Positions 45,698 through 55,362 of a DNA stretch of 64,000 nt are shown piece after piece. The stretch comes from Alistipes indistinctus YIT 12060 (GTDB lineage: Bacteria; Bacteroidota; Bacteroidia; Bacteroidales; Rikenellaceae): assembly GCF_025144995.1 (NCBI RefSeq), contig NZ_CP102250.1, forward strand, positions 1,426,001 through 1,490,000, read 5' to 3'. Position 1 is the first letter of the stretch. Each line of letters starts with the position of its first letter. The notes beneath the pieces are model-generated. The model saw only the letters and a program-made list of their open reading frames with translations. It was not told the DNA's origin and did no database searches. The translations under genes were made by a program, and so were the position numbers.

Positions 45698-47233
45698 ATG
45701 TCCCGACCCATCATTCGACTGAAAAACGCACTCGCGCGGGATCCCGCACGGCAATTGCACAGGCCCGCCGACTTTTCACTCGAACAAGGCGAACACATCG
45801 CACTGATCGGACTAAACGGCAGCGGCAAGACCACGCTGATCGAAATGCTGCTCGGCAGACTCTACCTGGGACAAGGGGAGGTGGCATACTGTTTCCAAGA
45901 AGAAGGGCGAGAAGGCACCGAAAGTTCAGAGAAAACAGCCCCAACCGATGCATCGCCAAACCCGGGGAGCATCTATGTTTCGGACAACATCCGTTACATC
46001 ACCTTCCGCGATGCCTACGGGACGGCCGACAGTGGTTACTATTACCAGCAGCGCTGGAATGCTTCAGACCGCGACAGTGCGCCGTTGGCTTCGGAAATGC
46101 TGGGAGCGTCCGGCTGTAAGAGTGACGAACGGGACGCCCTGCTCAACCTGCTCGGAATAGGTCCGCTGCTCGACAAGCGGATCATCCTGCTCTCCAGCGG
46201 TGAGCTGCGGCGATTCCAGATCGCGAAAATGTTGCTTGCAGCGCCGAAAGTACTGATCATCGAAAGTCCGTTTATCGGACTGGACGCAACCACACGGAAA
46301 AAACTCACGGAACTGCTGGCAGACCTGGCCCGGAGCGGACAGGTACAAATTATCCTATCGGTTTCATCCCCGGACGACATTCCCGCGTTTATCACGCACG
46401 TATATTCCCTCGAGAAGGGCGTGTGCGGTCCGAAACAAACGCGAGACGAGTTTTTTGCCGCGGAGCCGTTTTCGACGCGGCGCCGGAAACTGGCCGAAAA
46501 TTACAGGAATCAACCGCCCCGGCTCCCGGATGGCCGTACAGCCCCGATACCCTGCGAAGAGATGGTGCGGCTGCGAAACATCACGATCCGTTACGGCGGG
46601 CGGACCATCCTCAGCGGAGTGGACTGGACGATCCGCCGAGGTGAAAAATGGACGCTCACCGGCGCAAACGGATCGGGCAAATCGACGTTACTGAGCCTGA
46701 TCTGCGCAGACAACCCGCAGGCTTATTCACAAGACATCGCACTGTTCGGACGGCGGCGCGGTTCGGGCGAAAGCATCTGGGACATCAAACGCCACATCGG
46801 CTATGTCTCTCCCGAAATGCACCGCGCCTACCTGAAAAACTTGCCGGCGATCGATATAGCCGCATCCGGCCTGTTCGACTCGATAGGCCTCTACCGAACC
46901 CCGAGTGATGAACAGCGGACATTATGCGCCGGATGGCTGGACGCATTCGGAATCGGGCATCTGGGAAACAGACCTTTCATCCGCCTCTCGTCCGGCGAAC
47001 AACGGATGGTACTGCTTGCACGCGCCTTTGTCAAAGACCCGGACCTGTTGATCCTCGACGAACCGCTGCACGGGCTGGATTGCTGCAACAAAGAGTTGGC
47101 GCGGGCCGTAATCGAACATTTCTGCGAACGCCCCGGCAAAACGATGATCTATGTGACCCACTCCGAACACGAACTTCCCGCCTGCGTCACACACCGGATG
47201 GAACTGTCCCGGCACGACGCACCGGATTTGTAA
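45698..47233 (+). CDS. Dual-ATPase ABC protein (ModF-like) with a degenerate first ATPase
   Basis: 511 residues, two ABC ATPase domains and no membrane segment, like ModF/PhrA-type proteins. NBD1: Walker A GLNGSGKT (38-45) and signature LSSGE (165-169) are intact, but Walker B reads VLIIES (185-190), with Glu189 and Ser190 in place of Asp-Glu, and the switch region is LSVSSPDD with no His. NBD2 is canonical: GANGSGKST (322-330), LSSGEQ (430-435), LLILDEP (Asp454, Glu455) and VTHSEHE. Its partner permease is not nearby, and its role is unknown; ModF itself is poorly understood. It lies 60 bp after the GH97 gene. Confidence 0.85.
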   Translation: MSRPIIRLKNALARDPARQLHRPADFSLEQGEHIALIGLNGSGKTTLIEMLLGRLYLGQGEVAYCFQEEGREGTESSEKTAPTDASPNPGSIYVSDNIRYITFRDAYGTADSGYYYQQRWNASDRDSAPLASEMLGASGCKSDERDALLNLLGIGPLLDKRIILLSSGELRRFQIAKMLLAAPKVLIIESPFIGLDATTRKKLTELLADLARSGQVQIILSVSSPDDIPAFITHVYSLEKGVCGPKQTRDEFFAAEPFSTRRRKLAENYRNQPPRLPDGRTAPIPCEEMVRLRNITIRYGGRTILSGVDWTIRRGEKWTLTGANGSGKSTLLSLICADNPQAYSQDIALFGRRRGSGESIWDIKRHIGYVSPEMHRAYLKNLPAIDIAASGLFDSIGLYRTPSDEQRTLCAGWLDAFGIGHLGNRPFIRLSSGEQRMVLLARAFVKDPDLLILDEPLHGLDCCNKELARAVIEHFCERPGKTMIYVTHSEHELPACVTHRMELSRHDAPDL

Positions 47234-47401
47234 GGCCGTCCCGCACATTCATTCTCCTACCGACTCCCTAACAACCGAGAAAAATTGAATCCCATCCATG
47301 CAGTACCACTGACATATTCCAGGACCTGCTGAGCCGATATACAAGAGATTTCCAAAAAAATCAAGCCGGACACTATAAAGCCGAAACTCGCTGACCGGTG
47401 T

Positions 47402-47725
47402 TCAGTCTTGGTGGAATACCTCTTCCATCGAGGCCCACCACTCGCCTTCGGCGCGAGTGTCGAGCGGTTGCTGGCACGGTTCGCAGACAGCCCACCAACG
47501 CTGTGTCTCGGGATCGGCAGCCATTTTTGCCATATCGGCCGCATAGTCGTCGCCGACATATTCGTAATAACTGAACAAAAATCCGTCTTTGTAATAGATA
47601 CTGTAATTACGCAGGCCGCATTCGGCAATCATCCTGCGGACACCAGGCCACACCTCGGCATGCAGTTTCTTATACTCTTCCAACTTTTCGGGACGTACCC
47701 GGATCACACTGCCGTATCGTTTCAT
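47402..47725 (-). CDS. L-rhamnose mutarotase family protein
   Basis: 107 residues from MKRYGSVIRVRPEKLEEYKKLH at 47725. RhaM-type proteins interconvert sugar anomers so that the isomerase receives the right form. Family features include the H-x-x-VWPGV near 22-28, YSIYYKDGFLFSYYEY near 42-57, and the C-terminal WWASMEEVFH. Length equals the E. coli RhaM. It sits beside a GH106-like gene on the opposite strand, in a region with two fucosidases, so either rhamnose or fucose could be its substrate. No rhamnose or fucose isomerase gene is in the window. Confidence 0.85.
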   Translation of the reverse strand: MKRYGSVIRVRPEKLEEYKKLHAEVWPGVRRMIAECGLRNYSIYYKDGFLFSYYEYVGDDYAADMAKMAADPETQRWWAVCEPCQQPLDTRAEGEWWASMEEVFHQD

Positions 47726-48059
47726 ATCGCTATAGTTTTGAATCCCCCGCAACCGGATAGATATCATCGTCAAGCCGTTTTTTCAACTCCTTTACATCGG
47801 AAACACCCAAATAAGAAAAATAGACCGGGTAACGCCTCCGGGTCGGGAATGCCGAGCCATGACGCCGGACGGTCCGCCCGCCGCCACTCCAACGTAGCAT
47901 AAAAAACACTCTATATAATTCATTCACATGAGTTTATCACACATATCGAAATCCGGATAACACCCACATTCCCGAATGTGTAAAAATACAATTTTTCCCG
48001 GGAATTCACAGTTCCCGCACCCGTATCTTTCCGCACAGGGGGCATTCATTCCTAAAAGA
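47726..48059. other. Intergenic stretch between the mutarotase gene and the GH106-like promoter
   Basis: About 330 bp without a gene I can support. It contains a CACATTC/GAATGTG hairpin (47965-47971 with 47974-47980). A 65-codon open frame on the minus strand (47730-47927) has no recognised similarity. Confidence 0.35.
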
Positions 48060-48090
48060 TTGGAAGGTGCGGCAAAAAAATGTATCTTTA
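48060..48090 (+). promoter_or_regulatory. Promoter of the second GH106-like gene
   Basis: TTGG (48060-48063), a 19-bp spacer and TATCTTTA (48083-48090) match the Bacteroidetes consensus, about 45 bp before the ATG at 48135. Confidence 0.7.
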
Positions 48091-48134
48091 TCGGGTTCAC
48101 AAACCCGGACATACATACACGACAACGACCCGCC

Positions 48135-50477
48135 ATGAAGATAAATCCGCGCAAAACCACCTTTTATGCAATCATTGCCGCAACGGTAGTCGCACTCGGA
48201 ATCATCGTTTACGGACGCGACAGTTTCTATCGACGCGACAGCTGGAAAAACGACTTCGTCAATCCCCCTTCGCGCTTCCGGCCGCAACCTTTCTGGCACC
48301 TGAACGGGCACCTGACAACCGAAGGTATCCGCAAACAGGTGCAGGACGCTTACCGCAAAGACGGTTTCGGCGGAGTGGCCATTCTGCCCCTCTCGCCCGA
48401 AAAGAGCTGGACGAATGGCGAAATGACACCCGGCACAACGCCCGAATACATGACCGAAGGTTATTTCGAGCGATACGAGGACATTCTCGAATGTTCGGCG
48501 GAGCAGGGAACCGAAGTGATCCTGTACGACGACATCAATTTTCCGAGCGGCACGGCCTGGAACCGGATCCGCGATGAGTTTCCGCACCTGACCAAAAAGC
48601 AGCTCAGTATGCGCGAACGCGACTTCACGGGGCCTGCAACGGTCACCGAAACGATACCGGTACACGGACAGTTCATGGGAGTAGTGGCAATGAACGTCGA
48701 AACGGGCGAGCGCATCGACCTGACCGACCTGGTGCAGGACAGCACGTTGAGGTGGAACGTTCCGCAAGGCAAGTGGAAACTGATGGCTTTTACTCTCGAA
48801 CTTGCCGGCAGCTCGAAAATCGACTACATGGACACGACGGCTGTGCGCACATTCATTTCACTGACTTACGACCGTTACGCCGAACGTTTCAGCGACTTCT
48901 TCGGCAATACCATTACCAAAACTTTTTTCGACGATGTGGGCTGTTATCCCAACCGATGCTGGAACATCGGTATGAGCGAGCTGTTCGAAAAGCGTTACGG
49001 CAAAAAAGCCGTGCTTTATTATCCGGCCCTCTGGTACGATATCGGACCGGAAACGCAAGCCGCCCGTGTCGCCTTTTTCGGCCTGCGCGCCGAGCTGATG
49101 GGTGAAGGCTTCCCCCGCATGGTGGCCCAGTGGTGCAACGCACACGGACTCGCCAGCATGGGACACCCGCCCGGCAATTACGAACCCACGGCCGTCGACA
49201 TGTACGGCGACCCGTTCAAATTCTACCGCCACACCCAGGTCCCGCTGATGGATGCGATCCACGGCTATCCGTTCGGCCGGTCGGGTTTCAAACTGATCAG
49301 TTCGGCCGCCGAAGCATTCGACCGCCCGGTGACGGCGGCAGAGTGCTACGGCAACTACCCGGCCGATATGGATTCGTTGATGCTCTACCGCCTGGCGATG
49401 GAGCTGATGGCACGCGGCGTCAACTTTTTCGTCCCGCACGGGATGTGGTACGACACCGAGCAGGTAAAGATTCCGCCGCTGATCTCGCACGACAGCAAAC
49501 TGCTGGGCCCGGCGCTGCACCGTTACAGCGACTACGTGGGCCGCTCGGTAGCGCTGCTGGACGGCGGGCGGCGCGTGACCGACATTGCACTGCTTTATCC
49601 GATCCATTCGCTCGAAGCCTGGCACGGCTTCATGCCGGGCCGTCCGGATACGGGCAAAGACGTCCCGCCAGAGAATAACTACAACACGCTCAGCGACTGG
49701 CTGACGGGAGAACTGCGGCAAGATTTCACGTTCGTACATCCGGAGCTGTTGCAGGGCAACCTCTATTCTGTCCACGACGGACGGCTGGTACTGAACACCC
49801 GGCAGACCCGGCAGGAGTACCGCCTGCTGATTTTACCCGCAGGCAAAGTCATCTCCGCCGAAACGCTGAAACGTATCAAAGAGTTTTACGACAAAGGGGG
49901 CCGAATATTGGCGACCGGCCAACTACCGGTACAATCGGCCGAATTCGGCCGGGACACCGAAATAACCGCATTGATCGGACAAATCTTCGGTATCGACCCG
50001 ACCCGGCCGATGCCCGCAAAAGAGACGTCCGCCGCAAACAAACAGGGGGGCCGGGCAATATTCGTGCCTGCCGTTACACGTGAGACGTTGCGTACGGCAA
50101 TCGCAAGATTAGTTCCGTCGCCCGATGTCCGCATTCCGCTTCTGGCCGATATGAAAGCTCCTGCGGACAGTCTCGGTGGGCCATTGGGCGTCCTTCGCGA
50201 CCATCCGCTCACACCGGAGATGCTCGGCATGTTCTCCTACATCCACAAGCAAAAGGAGGGACGCGACATCTACCTGTTCGCAAACTCTACCAACCGGCCG
50301 GTGGATACCTGGGTCGAAGTGCGCGGCAAACACCGCCTCGACCGATGGGATCCTTACACGGGCGAAATCGTCCCGTGGCCGGAAACCGAAACCGTCACGA
50401 ATGCCGCCGGGGAGAAATACACCCGCCTGCACCTGACGCTCGATCCGGTACGGTCGGTTTTTGCCGTAAGCAGATAA
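48135..50477 (+). CDS. GH106-like glycosyl hydrolase, paralogue of the 493-2718 gene
   Basis: 780 residues from MKINPRKTTFYAIIAATVVALG at 48135; an upstream in-frame ATG at 47976 would place the start before the promoter. A membrane anchor or signal segment is followed by the motif series RPQPFWHLNGHL, GFGGVAILPL, ILYDDINFPSG, FDDVG, GHPPGNY, SLMLYRLAMELMARGVNFF and a C-terminal DPYTGE region, each with a counterpart in the first gene. The two share organisation throughout but differ in their C-terminal 200 residues. It is likely a periplasmic alpha-L-rhamnosidase or related glycosidase. The neighbouring rhamnose mutarotase gene is consistent with that. Confidence 0.75.
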   Translation: MKINPRKTTFYAIIAATVVALGIIVYGRDSFYRRDSWKNDFVNPPSRFRPQPFWHLNGHLTTEGIRKQVQDAYRKDGFGGVAILPLSPEKSWTNGEMTPGTTPEYMTEGYFERYEDILECSAEQGTEVILYDDINFPSGTAWNRIRDEFPHLTKKQLSMRERDFTGPATVTETIPVHGQFMGVVAMNVETGERIDLTDLVQDSTLRWNVPQGKWKLMAFTLELAGSSKIDYMDTTAVRTFISLTYDRYAERFSDFFGNTITKTFFDDVGCYPNRCWNIGMSELFEKRYGKKAVLYYPALWYDIGPETQAARVAFFGLRAELMGEGFPRMVAQWCNAHGLASMGHPPGNYEPTAVDMYGDPFKFYRHTQVPLMDAIHGYPFGRSGFKLISSAAEAFDRPVTAAECYGNYPADMDSLMLYRLAMELMARGVNFFVPHGMWYDTEQVKIPPLISHDSKLLGPALHRYSDYVGRSVALLDGGRRVTDIALLYPIHSLEAWHGFMPGRPDTGKDVPPENNYNTLSDWLTGELRQDFTFVHPELLQGNLYSVHDGRLVLNTRQTRQEYRLLILPAGKVISAETLKRIKEFYDKGGRILATGQLPVQSAEFGRDTEITALIGQIFGIDPTRPMPAKETSAANKQGGRAIFVPAVTRETLRTAIARLVPSPDVRIPLLADMKAPADSLGGPLGVLRDHPLTPEMLGMFSYIHKQKEGRDIYLFANSTNRPVDTWVEVRGKHRLDRWDPYTGEIVPWPETETVTNAAGEKYTRLHLTLDPVRSVFAVSR

Positions 50478-50682
50478 GACTGTGCCTGTTTCCTGAGACC
50501 GGAAATCAGCGTCCTCCAACTCGCTTTTGTCGCTACCAGAGTACGCTTTGCCTCTTTGGGTTGGATACTTTTGTCCGGTATCGGCAATATGCCTACGGCA
50601 TACGGACAAATCCACGAAGCCGGGGACTACAGAAAAACCCTTCAACAAAAGACACCGGTTCCGGTGGCACCGTTTACCATTT

Positions 50683-53016
50683 CTATTTCGCCGCAACGGT
50701 TTTCAGCAGATAGCGCTCTCCTGCACGAGCCGGGAAGGTTGTCAGGTAATATCCATCCGAAACCGGAGTACTGACAGCCAACCCGGGAACAGTCCGGGAA
50801 CGACCCGACGCAGCACCCTGCACCGACACCGGAAGGTCCGTCCGGATCGTACAGGTCCCGTCATGGGTAGCCAGCACCGTTGCTCCGGTCAATCTCCCGC
50901 CACTCCAATCCATATCGACCACATAGCCGCCACGGCCCCTCAGACCCTTGACTTCACCCGTACCCCACACCGAAGGCAGCGCGGGCAGCAGGTGCAACTC
51001 GCCGAGCTGGCTTTGCAACAGCATTTCGGCGACACCGGCCGTCGCACCGAAGTTGCCGTCGATCTGGAAAGGCGGATGGGCGTCGAACAGGTTCGCATAG
51101 ATTCCGCTACCGCTGTTCTGATGCGTCTGGTAAGTCAGTCCGGTATTGTCGGTAAGCGTCATGGCATTTTTCAACAGCAAGTGCGCATGGTCTCCGTCGA
51201 GCAGGCGCGCCCAGAATGCGATCTTCCACGCCCGGCTCCAGCCGGTACCGAAATCCCCGCGTGCCGCAAGCGTGCGGCGGGCTGCATTCGCATAAAGCGT
51301 ATCGAGCGCAGGTGAAATCGCACGGCCGGGATAGAGCCCGATCAGGTGCGACACATGGCGGTGCTGGTTTGCAGGGTCGTCTTCCAGGTGTTTCCACTCA
51401 CGCAACTGCCCCCACGAACCGACTGTCAAACCGTTATCGAGCCGCTCCAACTTGCTTTCGAGCTGATCGACGAACGCCTGGTCCGTACCCAAAATGCGAC
51501 CGGCCCGGACAGTGTTGTTGAACAGGTCCCAGATCAATTGTTGCGCATAAGGAATCCCCGACTCCCACGGTCCGTGTTCGGGCGACCATTCGTTCGGGGC
51601 CACCAACTTGCCGTCATCGTCGACGATCAGCCGGTCGAGCCAGAACCGGCAGGCCGACTTCATCACCGGATAGGCCTCCTGTTCAAGATAATCGCGTTGC
51701 GGATCGAACAGGTATTTATCCCAGACGTGCATGCAATACCACGCATTGGCCGGGCGGTTCCAGTTCCAGTCCGAATAACCGAAAATATTATTCTGCGTCT
51801 TGAGCGCCCAGCCCCCGCAGTCGAGCTCGCCTGCCATCTTTTTCCACGAATCGTGCAGCTGTGATTCATTGTAAATGTAGCGGGTAAACGGCTCGTGGCA
51901 CTCGGCCAAATTAGTAGGTTCTGCAGGCCAGTAATTCATCTGCACGTTGATATTCGAGTGGATGTCGCTCTGCCAGGGCGGCGTGTTGCTGTCGTTCCAC
52001 AACCCTTGCAGGTTCGACGGCAGGTCGAGTCCCGGCCGGGACGAAGCGATGGTCAGGTAACGTCCGTACTGGAAATAAAGCACATCGGCCGCCGGATCGT
52101 ACTCCCCTTTGCTGTAACGAACGAAAAGCTCATCGGTCGGAAGTTCCGGAGTCGTATTGCCGACATTCAGGGAGAGCCGGTTATACAGTGCATGATAATC
52201 GTCCAAGTGCGCTTTCCGCAACGCGGCGTATCCTTTGGAACCGGCACGGGCCGCAACGGTACTCACCTTTCCTTTCCAGTCCGACCGTGTCAGGTAGTCC
52301 GGCGATTGGGGATCATAATCCGTCCCGGCGCTCAACAACAGCGTCGCGGCATCGGCTCCGGTCAGCGTCAGCGTAGAATCTCCGGCCTGTAGGGTCCCCC
52401 CTTCGTTGAGCACGGTCAATTGCGCTTTATACGACAACAGCGTCAGTTTACCTGAGATGGTAATGCTGTTGCCCGTAACCGTCCTCTGCCCGCCGGTATG
52501 GGCATCGTCCATCCGGACGGTAAAACCGATCTTACCTTTTTTGTTCGCGGTAAAACGCATCGCGATCACATCGTCCGGATAACTCGCCAGGTACTCGCGC
52601 GTATAAGTCACGCCATCCGCCTTATAAACGACCTTGGCCAACGCATCGTCAAGATCCAGCTCCCGGCGGTAATCGACAGGACCCCTGGGATTATTCCCTC
52701 CGGCAGCCCCGAAATCAATAAAAATATCGCCGAAATTCTGGTATGCGCCGCGTTCGGTGGTACTGCCGGTCCAGAGCGTTTTGTCGTTGAACTGAATCCG
52801 TTCGACGGGCAATCCGCCGAAAATCATCGCGCCGATGCGTCCGTTACCGACAGGCAACGCCTCGGTCATCCAGTTTGTCGCCGGACGGGTATACCACAGT
52901 ACCTGTCTGACCGGCTGCGGTTTGGCGGCCATAACCGGTTCCGTCCATAACATTGCAGAACATAGGACCAGTGAGGCCCATACTGCCTTTTTTGCGATCG
53001 ATTCCAATTGTCTCAT
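50683..53016 (-). CDS. GH95 alpha-L-fucosidase-like enzyme
   Basis: 777 residues with a signal peptide ending near VMAA. GH95 enzymes are inverting alpha-1,2-fucosidases (some act on L-galactose). Seen are WMTEALPVGNGRIGAMIFGG near 48-67 in the N-terminal beta-sandwich, and the (alpha/alpha)6 barrel motifs DLPSNLQGLWN near 325, SNINVQMNYWPAEP near 347-360, and NEWSPEHGP near 480. The Asn and Asp/Glu positions used in bifidobacterial AfcA appear retained. It is transcribed opposite to the GH106-like gene. The 205-bp gap between them carries a TACTTTTG sequence but no gene. Confidence 0.93.
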   Translation of the reverse strand: MRQLESIAKKAVWASLVLCSAMLWTEPVMAAKPQPVRQVLWYTRPATNWMTEALPVGNGRIGAMIFGGLPVERIQFNDKTLWTGSTTERGAYQNFGDIFIDFGAAGGNNPRGPVDYRRELDLDDALAKVVYKADGVTYTREYLASYPDDVIAMRFTANKKGKIGFTVRMDDAHTGGQRTVTGNSITISGKLTLLSYKAQLTVLNEGGTLQAGDSTLTLTGADAATLLLSAGTDYDPQSPDYLTRSDWKGKVSTVAARAGSKGYAALRKAHLDDYHALYNRLSLNVGNTTPELPTDELFVRYSKGEYDPAADVLYFQYGRYLTIASSRPGLDLPSNLQGLWNDSNTPPWQSDIHSNINVQMNYWPAEPTNLAECHEPFTRYIYNESQLHDSWKKMAGELDCGGWALKTQNNIFGYSDWNWNRPANAWYCMHVWDKYLFDPQRDYLEQEAYPVMKSACRFWLDRLIVDDDGKLVAPNEWSPEHGPWESGIPYAQQLIWDLFNNTVRAGRILGTDQAFVDQLESKLERLDNGLTVGSWGQLREWKHLEDDPANQHRHVSHLIGLYPGRAISPALDTLYANAARRTLAARGDFGTGWSRAWKIAFWARLLDGDHAHLLLKNAMTLTDNTGLTYQTHQNSGSGIYANLFDAHPPFQIDGNFGATAGVAEMLLQSQLGELHLLPALPSVWGTGEVKGLRGRGGYVVDMDWSGGRLTGATVLATHDGTCTIRTDLPVSVQGAASGRSRTVPGLAVSTPVSDGYYLTTFPARAGERYLLKTVAAK

Positions 53017-53192
53017 ATAATCTTGTCTGATAATAATTGCTTTTTACCAGCTTCACCGGACATCGTCCCGCACCCCTTCCAAAATACCGACAACAAGGAT
53101 ACCCCGGGCAGTCCGACCACATATTCCGGACACATATCCGGCTGTGAGGGGTGAAATTACGAATTTTTCCCGAAACGCCGCGACCGAACGGC

Positions 53193-53223
53193 TTTTAAAT
53201 CCTCCGGCTTTGTCGTACCTTCG
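53193..53223 (+). promoter_or_regulatory. Promoter of the cyclophilin lipoprotein gene
   Basis: TTTT (53193-53196), a 19-bp spacer and TACCTTCG (53216-53223) approximate the Bacteroidetes promoter, 28 bp before the ATG. Confidence 0.55.
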
Positions 53224-53251
53224 TAAACCTAAACCTGAAAAATCCCGAACC

Positions 53252-53845
53252 ATGAGAAAAATTCTTTGGAGTTCACTGCTGTTTTTTTGCGGAACGCTGC
53301 TGAATGCCTGTCAGCCCGGCAACCGGCTTCCGGTCGTCGTCATCACCACTTCCGCCGGAGAGATCACCGCGACGATCGACACGGTCCGTGCCCCGATCTC
53401 GGGAGCGAATTTCATGAAGTTGGTCGATGCAGGAGCCTACGATACAGGCGCGACATTTTACCGGGTCGTGCGTCCCGACAACCAACCGGACAACGATGTC
53501 AAGATCGACGTTATCCAGGGCGGCCTGCGTAACGATTCGTCGGTAGGCAACCTCACACCGATCGCACACGAAACGACCGAAGCGACCGGCCTGAAACACC
53601 TGGACGGAACGCTGTCGATGGCACGCAGCGAACCGGGAAGCGCTTCGTCGGAGTTTTTCATCTGCATCGGCGACCAACCCGAACTGGATTTCAACGGCAA
53701 GCGCAACCCGGACGGACAGGGCTTCGCCGCATTCGGCCGGGTAACCGAAGGAATGGATGTCGTCCGGCGAATCCAACAGCTGCAGGATTCGATACAAATC
53801 CTCACCGAACCGGTCAAGATCGTTTCGATCCGGCGGGTACAATAA
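53252..53845 (+). CDS. Cyclophilin-type peptidyl-prolyl isomerase lipoprotein
   Basis: 197 residues from MRKILWSSLLFFCGTLLNAC at 53252, a lipoprotein signal with Cys20. The cyclophilin fold is visible in VVVITTSAGEITATI near 27, ISGANFMKLVDAGAYDTGATFYRVV near 47-71, GTLSMARSEPGSASSEFFICIGD near 130-152, and GFAAFGRVTEGMDVV near 168-182. It would catalyse proline isomerisation of envelope proteins from the inner or outer membrane. It stands alone, with its own promoter, between GH95 and GH29. Confidence 0.93.
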   Translation: MRKILWSSLLFFCGTLLNACQPGNRLPVVVITTSAGEITATIDTVRAPISGANFMKLVDAGAYDTGATFYRVVRPDNQPDNDVKIDVIQGGLRNDSSVGNLTPIAHETTEATGLKHLDGTLSMARSEPGSASSEFFICIGDQPELDFNGKRNPDGQGFAAFGRVTEGMDVVRRIQQLQDSIQILTEPVKIVSIRRVQ

Positions 53846-53898
53846 ATCCGGGAGAATCCGATCCTGAAATTTAAGGAAATCCGGTTCTTAAAACAGAG

Positions 53899-53936
53899 AT
53901 ATCACAAGGGCGGCAGTGAAGCCGCCCTTGTGATAT
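53899..53936. terminator. Strong bidirectional hairpin after the cyclophilin gene
   Basis: A perfect 16-bp stem (53899-53914 with 53921-53936, loop AGTGAA) between convergent genes. There is no long T-run, so its terminator role is inferred from position. Confidence 0.65.
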
Positions 53937-53991
53937 GCGTCTATCTTTTGATTTACTTTTGGGGAACCGGATCATTTAGAACCGGGCCGCC

Positions 53992-55290
53992 TTACATCTC
54001 CAACGTCACGACATAGTCGATATCGGTCGGAACTTCGCCCAGTCGCAACAGCACGCCGTCCTTATCCTGCGTGAACTTCACTGGAGCTCCGTCCACGAAG
54101 CGGGTCGCCTTCTTCACCTTTTTATCGGTAATCGGCAGGAAGAGGCCGTCGTCCTGCAGGTTCAGGATATGCACATAAAGTTTGTTGTCTTTTTGCGTGG
54201 TAACACCCCATTCGCGCTGCGGAATGATCCCGCCGCGGGTTCCGTAGACCGTTTCGCCGTAGACCTTCATCCAATCGCCGATCTCGCGGAAGCGCTCGAG
54301 TGCAAGCGCAGGTATCTCGCCGTTGGGTTGCGGGCCGATGTTCAGCAACAGGTTCGCGTTATTGCCGGCGGCTTTCACGAGATACTGAATCAACTCCTTG
54401 CCCGACTTGTAATTCTGGTCGTTGATCTTATAACCCCACATGCCGTTCATTGTCTGGCAGGTTTCGAGCGGCAGCGTACCGATCTCCGAATCGGGGGAAT
54501 GTCCGGCGGTGTTCTGTCCGGGCAGGTCGCGCTCGAACATCTGGAAATCCTCGCCATCGAACGGTTTCTGGTGGTGATTGTTACCGATCAGGCAACCCGG
54601 CTGGATTTTGTGGATCACCGCATATTGCTTATCCAACTGCCAGTCCTTATCGAAAGGCTTGTCCCACCAGCCGTCGAACCAGATCGCTCCGATCGGGCCA
54701 TAGTTGGTCAGCAGTTCGGAGAGTTGGTTGTTCATAAAATTCCAATAGTCGCTCCACTGGCCATGTTCGGTACGGCCCGTGTTATGGCCGCAGCGTCCCA
54801 GCGGATAATAGTCGGGACGAGTCCAATCCATGTGGGAATAGTAGAAATTAAGCGTAATTCCCTGTTTCTTACACTCGTCGGCCAGCTCTTTGATGATGTC
54901 GCGGCCGAAAGGCGTCGCTTTCACGATATTGTAATCCGAATACTTCGTATCGAACATCGAGAAACCGTCGTGATGACGCGACGTGATTGTAATGTATTTT
55001 GCGCCGGCATTTTTAATGGCCGACACCCAGGCAGCGGCATCGAATTTCGACGGATAGAATCCGGAAGCGAGTTTCGCATACTCTTTAGCGTCGAGTTTGT
55101 TCAGTTCGAGCGCCCATTCGCCGTCACCGAGCATACTGTAGATGCCCCAATGGATGAAGACGCCGAATTTGTCGTCCTGGAACTTTTCACGGTTGCGCAG
55201 GTTCTCCTCCGTAGGCACATACTTGTCCTGTGCGGAAGCCTGCAACGAGAAGGCCGCCAGTAGCAGCAACGATACAAAGATTTTTTTCAT
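53992..55290 (-). CDS. GH29 alpha-L-fucosidase
   Basis: 432 residues from MKKIFVSLLLLAAFSLQASA at 55290, a clear signal peptide. Family GH29 retaining fucosidase. FGVFIHWGIYSMLG near 42-55 and SRHHDGFSMFD near 104-114 are the substrate-binding signatures; the nucleophile is Asp206 in GAIWFDGWWD. A C-terminal beta-sandwich begins near 345. It removes alpha-linked fucose from oligosaccharides. With the GH95 enzyme just upstream it could clear different fucose linkages. A TATCTTTG box lies about 31 bp before the start. Confidence 0.95.
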   Translation of the reverse strand: MKKIFVSLLLLAAFSLQASAQDKYVPTEENLRNREKFQDDKFGVFIHWGIYSMLGDGEWALELNKLDAKEYAKLASGFYPSKFDAAAWVSAIKNAGAKYITITSRHHDGFSMFDTKYSDYNIVKATPFGRDIIKELADECKKQGITLNFYYSHMDWTRPDYYPLGRCGHNTGRTEHGQWSDYWNFMNNQLSELLTNYGPIGAIWFDGWWDKPFDKDWQLDKQYAVIHKIQPGCLIGNNHHQKPFDGEDFQMFERDLPGQNTAGHSPDSEIGTLPLETCQTMNGMWGYKINDQNYKSGKELIQYLVKAAGNNANLLLNIGPQPNGEIPALALERFREIGDWMKVYGETVYGTRGGIIPQREWGVTTQKDNKLYVHILNLQDDGLFLPITDKKVKKATRFVDGAPVKFTQDKDGVLLRLGEVPTDIDYVVTLEM

Positions 55291-55320
55291 AACAGAATCG
55301 GTCAGTAAGTGATTTGCTCC

Positions 55321-55328
55321 CAAAGATA
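55321..55328 (-). promoter_or_regulatory. -7 box (TATCTTTG) for the GH29 gene
   Basis: The minus strand reads TATCTTTG, 30 bp before the GH29 ATG and after the lysC stop, so GH29 can be transcribed independently of lysC. Confidence 0.6.
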
Positions 55329-55362
55329 GCAAAAATCCGCTCACCTCCTATTTTTCCCCCAT

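Noticed and set aside
44084-45760. Long minus-strand frame opposite GH97
   Set aside because: No signal peptide or motif, while the plus strand encodes a complete GH97 enzyme.
47730-47927. 65-codon minus-strand frame upstream of the mutarotase gene
   Set aside because: Its end looks protein-like but no family is recognised and it lies where the mutarotase leader should be; too little support to call.
50556-50774. 72-codon plus-strand frame after the second GH106-like gene
   Set aside because: It runs into the 3' end of GH95 on the other strand and has no similarity I recognise, despite a nearby TACTTTTG.
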